Below are positions 49,620 through 51,662 of a DNA stretch of 51,662 nt, piece by piece. Position 1 is the first letter of the stretch. Each line of letters opens with the position of its first letter. The DNA is from Seminavis robusta (lineage: Eukaryota; Bacillariophyta; Bacillariophyceae; Naviculales; Naviculaceae), in contig CAICTM010000711.1 in assembly GCA_903772945.1 (NCBI GenBank), forward strand, positions 1 through 51,662, read 5' to 3'. The position numbers were made by a program, and so were the translations under genes. The notes under the pieces are model-generated. The model was not told the DNA's origin. It was given only the letters and a program-made list of their open reading frames with translations, and searched no databases.

Positions 49620-50638
49620 TTGGTGCGCTTTTTGAAGCTAGGAGTGAAGAAGGACGACGACGACGACGAAGAGAACGATAATGATCAAGAACAAGCAGAA
49701 GCACCGACCCCACCTCCTGTCGAAGCGGTGGCAAAGCAAGAGACTTGTGCAACTACAAGTGAACCACCACCGTCAACACCTGCCAGCAACAACCGGAAGC
49801 GGCGCCGCAATTCGGGGGTTTCATGTATTCCTGATCTTACTGGCGTCGTCCACTTTGTGGCCAACAAAATGCGTCTCGCAGACCAGAAATATCTTTTGGA
49901 TGGCAATGACCCAAAGATGCTGATTGTGCCATGCATGACTCTAAAAGAAGCAAATGAGTGGAGAGGTGAAGGGTACCAAGCTGTGGTTTTGGCGGGCCTT
50001 CCGGACCTGACTGGTTCAGCGCCTCCCGCACGACGCCGAAAAACTCCCGGCAAGGGCTTTTGGAAGGGCAGCAATGAACACGAATGCTTTCCTCGAAAGA
50101 TATGCGGCCACTCAACTCAAAAGGTGACCCCTGCACAAGAAATGCAAATGCTGGAAAAGGCTCGCATCGGTCTACAGGAGGCTGTGTTGGGTCTAGCGCA
50201 CTACGCCAAGCAAATGGCGAGTGATGCGAAAAAGGGTCTCTTGGAGGGTTTGCAAGAAAGTACGATTGAAACGTTTGAGTCCATTGGAACATCTTTGCCT
50301 AAGGAAGCCCAGTTCCAAAGGCTCACGCGAATCCTGAAAAGCCTGTGTTGTTTGTCAAGTTTGGGTCCTTGCAAGAAGTGCCAAAGGACCTCCATCCTGC
50401 TCCGGATCCCGAACTTTTGTTGTCGAAGGCAGCTACGATATGGGGAAAGATGACTAATTTTGCAACGATTGCTAACGGGAGTATGGCCGACGATGAGGAG
50501 GAGGAGGATAGTTTGGATGAAGTAGCAGAAGAGGTCTTCTATGAGAAATATCGCAACAGCAGCGCACCTCCAATTCCAATGGAGATTTCGGTTGTCTCTC
50601 CAGGAGACCTAGTCGAGCCCGCCGTTGGCCGTGCATGA
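49620..50638 (+). CDS. Unknown acidic/basic protein with a frame change; 5' end unclear
   Basis: The frame from about 49620 has no ATG at its start (TTG); a short upstream exon ending at the AG of 49616-49617 is possible. It reads an acidic run (KKDDDDDEENDNDQEQ), a Pro-rich stretch, a nuclear-localisation-like RKRRR, and a globular part (GVVHFVANKMRLADQKYLLDG cut after the motif DQKYLL; TLKEANEWRGEGYQ; FWKGSNEHECFPRKICGHST). At 50303-50345 the sense moves to another frame (PEKPVLFVKFGSL, ELLLSKAATIWGKMTNFATI) ending at 50638. Either one base is missing or a 53-base intron (50260-50312) is removed. I do not recognise the family; a nuclear protein is plausible. Confidence 0.5.
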
Positions 50639-50856
50639 TCTGGTTTGATGATTGCCACTTGCAACACGACAACTAGCAGAGGAGTTTATGTCACTGGACA
50701 ACACAACGGGGGGAACTGAAGTGTGGTGGATAGATAATTAAATTGTAGTTGAAGGTTGGTTAGTTTTGGTAACTTTACTCCATTCTTGGCTGCACTATTA
50801 GATAGCATGGCTCAATGAGTTATTAGAGCCTCTGCCCGCGCCCGCAGTGCTCCTAG
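50639..50856. other. Intergenic; no gene seen
   Basis: This is a short 3' flank between convergent genes; cctagctagtag occurs near 50852. Confidence 0.3.
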
Positions 50857-51138
50857 CTAGTAGTGAGTCTGCCACGGCCTGCCGCTGCCGCAACAACCTC
50901 CACCACCGAGTCTCCTGCCTCCACAAGGTTGATGCCCATCGCAGCTAGGGCAAGGCGTCCAGCGGCGGAAGCCATATGTGCCTCTGTAGCCGCCATGAGG
51001 TCTGTGGCAAGGTTCACACCACTCTTCTTCTTCTCCGCTCGGTCCCTCCCCCTCGCCCGAGAGTTTTTTCTCCTCGGGGTGCTTGGTTTTCATTTCCTCT
51101 TTTTTTTCTGTGCTCTCTGCTTCCTCCACCTTTGCGCC
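50857..51138 (-). CDS. Possible CxxC exon of a small zinc-binding protein
   Basis: The frame reads EEAESTEKKEEMKTKHPEEK and an acidic Gly-rich linker. A Cys-rich part follows: EEWCEPCHRPHGG, WTPCPSCDGHQPCGG, GGGGCCGSGRPW, then a stop at 50857. The CxxC pairs could bind zinc. It has no ATG; an acceptor-like AG at about 51139 suggests it is a 3' exon. The evidence is composition only. Confidence 0.3.
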   Translation of the reverse strand, partial: GAKVEEAESTEKKEEMKTKHPEEKKLSGEGEGPSGEEEEWCEPCHRPHGGYRGTYGFRRWTPCPSCDGHQPCGGRRLGGGGCCGSGRPWQTHY

Positions 51139-51354
51139 TAACTAATGCACACCAAGAATCTGAAGAACACCCGTAGCCGTCTCTGTGAGCGCTTAGGTTT
51201 AACACTTTCTGTCCTGTCAACAGTCGTAGAGTCTTGACCTAACTTGGTTGTCATCACTGTAGCGTGGAGTGGAACGTGGATTTGAAACTTTAAAACAGTT
51301 GAGTTGTAAACAAGCTCAGTGGAAACGATCAAGTGGATACTAGAGCCTTAGTTT

Positions 51355-51653
51355 CTACTCGTCAATGACAACGGGATCATCCTCTGTCCCCCGGTAGTAG
51401 ACTTGAGCCTGGTGCATGGTGACAACCTCATCATCACCGCGGCACGTAGGACACCCATCCCCAATCTTGCCTTCACAAAGAGTCCTCTAGCCATTCCCAT
51501 ATACGCTGTTTCCCGCAGTTCGCCCGCCGCAGTCCAGATGCCGATGGCATCTGACGTGCAGATGAAACAGCCCAACGAAAGATCCCTGCCCTGTACGTGG
51601 TGTGAATCCCGTTTCTCAGTTGGCAATTCCTTTGACATGGTACTCGGTTTCAT
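51355..51653 (-). CDS. Small CxxC protein with a one-base frame change, at window edge
   Basis: From ATG at 51653 the frame reads MKPSTMSKEL, then LGCFICTSDAIGIW and ELRETAYMGMARGLF. At a three-T run (51477-51479) the sense moves to the frame CEGKIGDGCPTCRGDDEVV, ending VVIDE at 51355. One extra T would join them, giving about 99 residues with two CxxC pairs (CFIC, CPTC). It may be a zinc-ribbon-like protein. Function and family are unknown. Confidence 0.4.
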
Positions 51654-51662
51654 GTAAAGATA

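Overview
The window looks like nuclear DNA of a pennate diatom. The supporting signs are: compact single-exon or short-intron genes (most introns supported here are 70-100 bases, GT..AG); a CoDi-like copia retroelement; long Pro-Ser repeat secreted proteins; kinesin-light-chain-type TPR and WARENGCPW-type ankyrin-like repeat proteins; and a bestrophin whose presequence resembles the bipartite diatom plastid-targeting signal. Seminavis robusta or a relative is my best guess from the style of these families. No database search was possible.

Layout. 1-8.5 kb is transposon-rich. A decayed copia pol (415-2019) with a probable 3' LTR abuts two copies (A and B) of a head-to-head gene module. Each module has a leftward multi-exon gene and a rightward gene reading out of a shared promoter of about 230-250 bases. 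In copy A the rightward gene is an intact DDE transposase (4219-5112). In copy B it is a protein that shares only the transposase's N-terminal domain. 9-15.7 kb is a tandem segmental duplication carrying two cAMP-receptor-like GPCR genes. 16-25.2 kb holds a small four-exon gene, an 872-residue protein with an N-terminal effector-like domain and 12 TPRs, a secreted propeller/PSxPS protein and a TMEM43-family membrane protein.

25.8-34.1 kb is a second mobile region. It has a leftward unknown protein and a rightward Helitron-like Rep/PIF1 helicase broken by four frameshifts. 35-51.6 kb is ordinary genic sequence: a basic unknown protein, a secreted protein with an internal stop, a plastid-type bestrophin, a LIM-domain protein, an ankyrin-like repeat protein, an ArsJ-like MFS transporter, a secreted glycosidase-like protein, and small unknown genes at the right edge.

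The genes do not form one pathway. The most interesting points are the duplicated divergent transposase module with a conserved promoter core, the ArsJ-like exporter in a eukaryote, the TIR-like/TPR architecture, the bestrophin with a tandem repeat inside its intron, and a ten-base palindrome (GTACCGGTAC) scattered between genes. Several broken frames need only one base, often in a homopolymer, so assembly error and real decay have to be separated.
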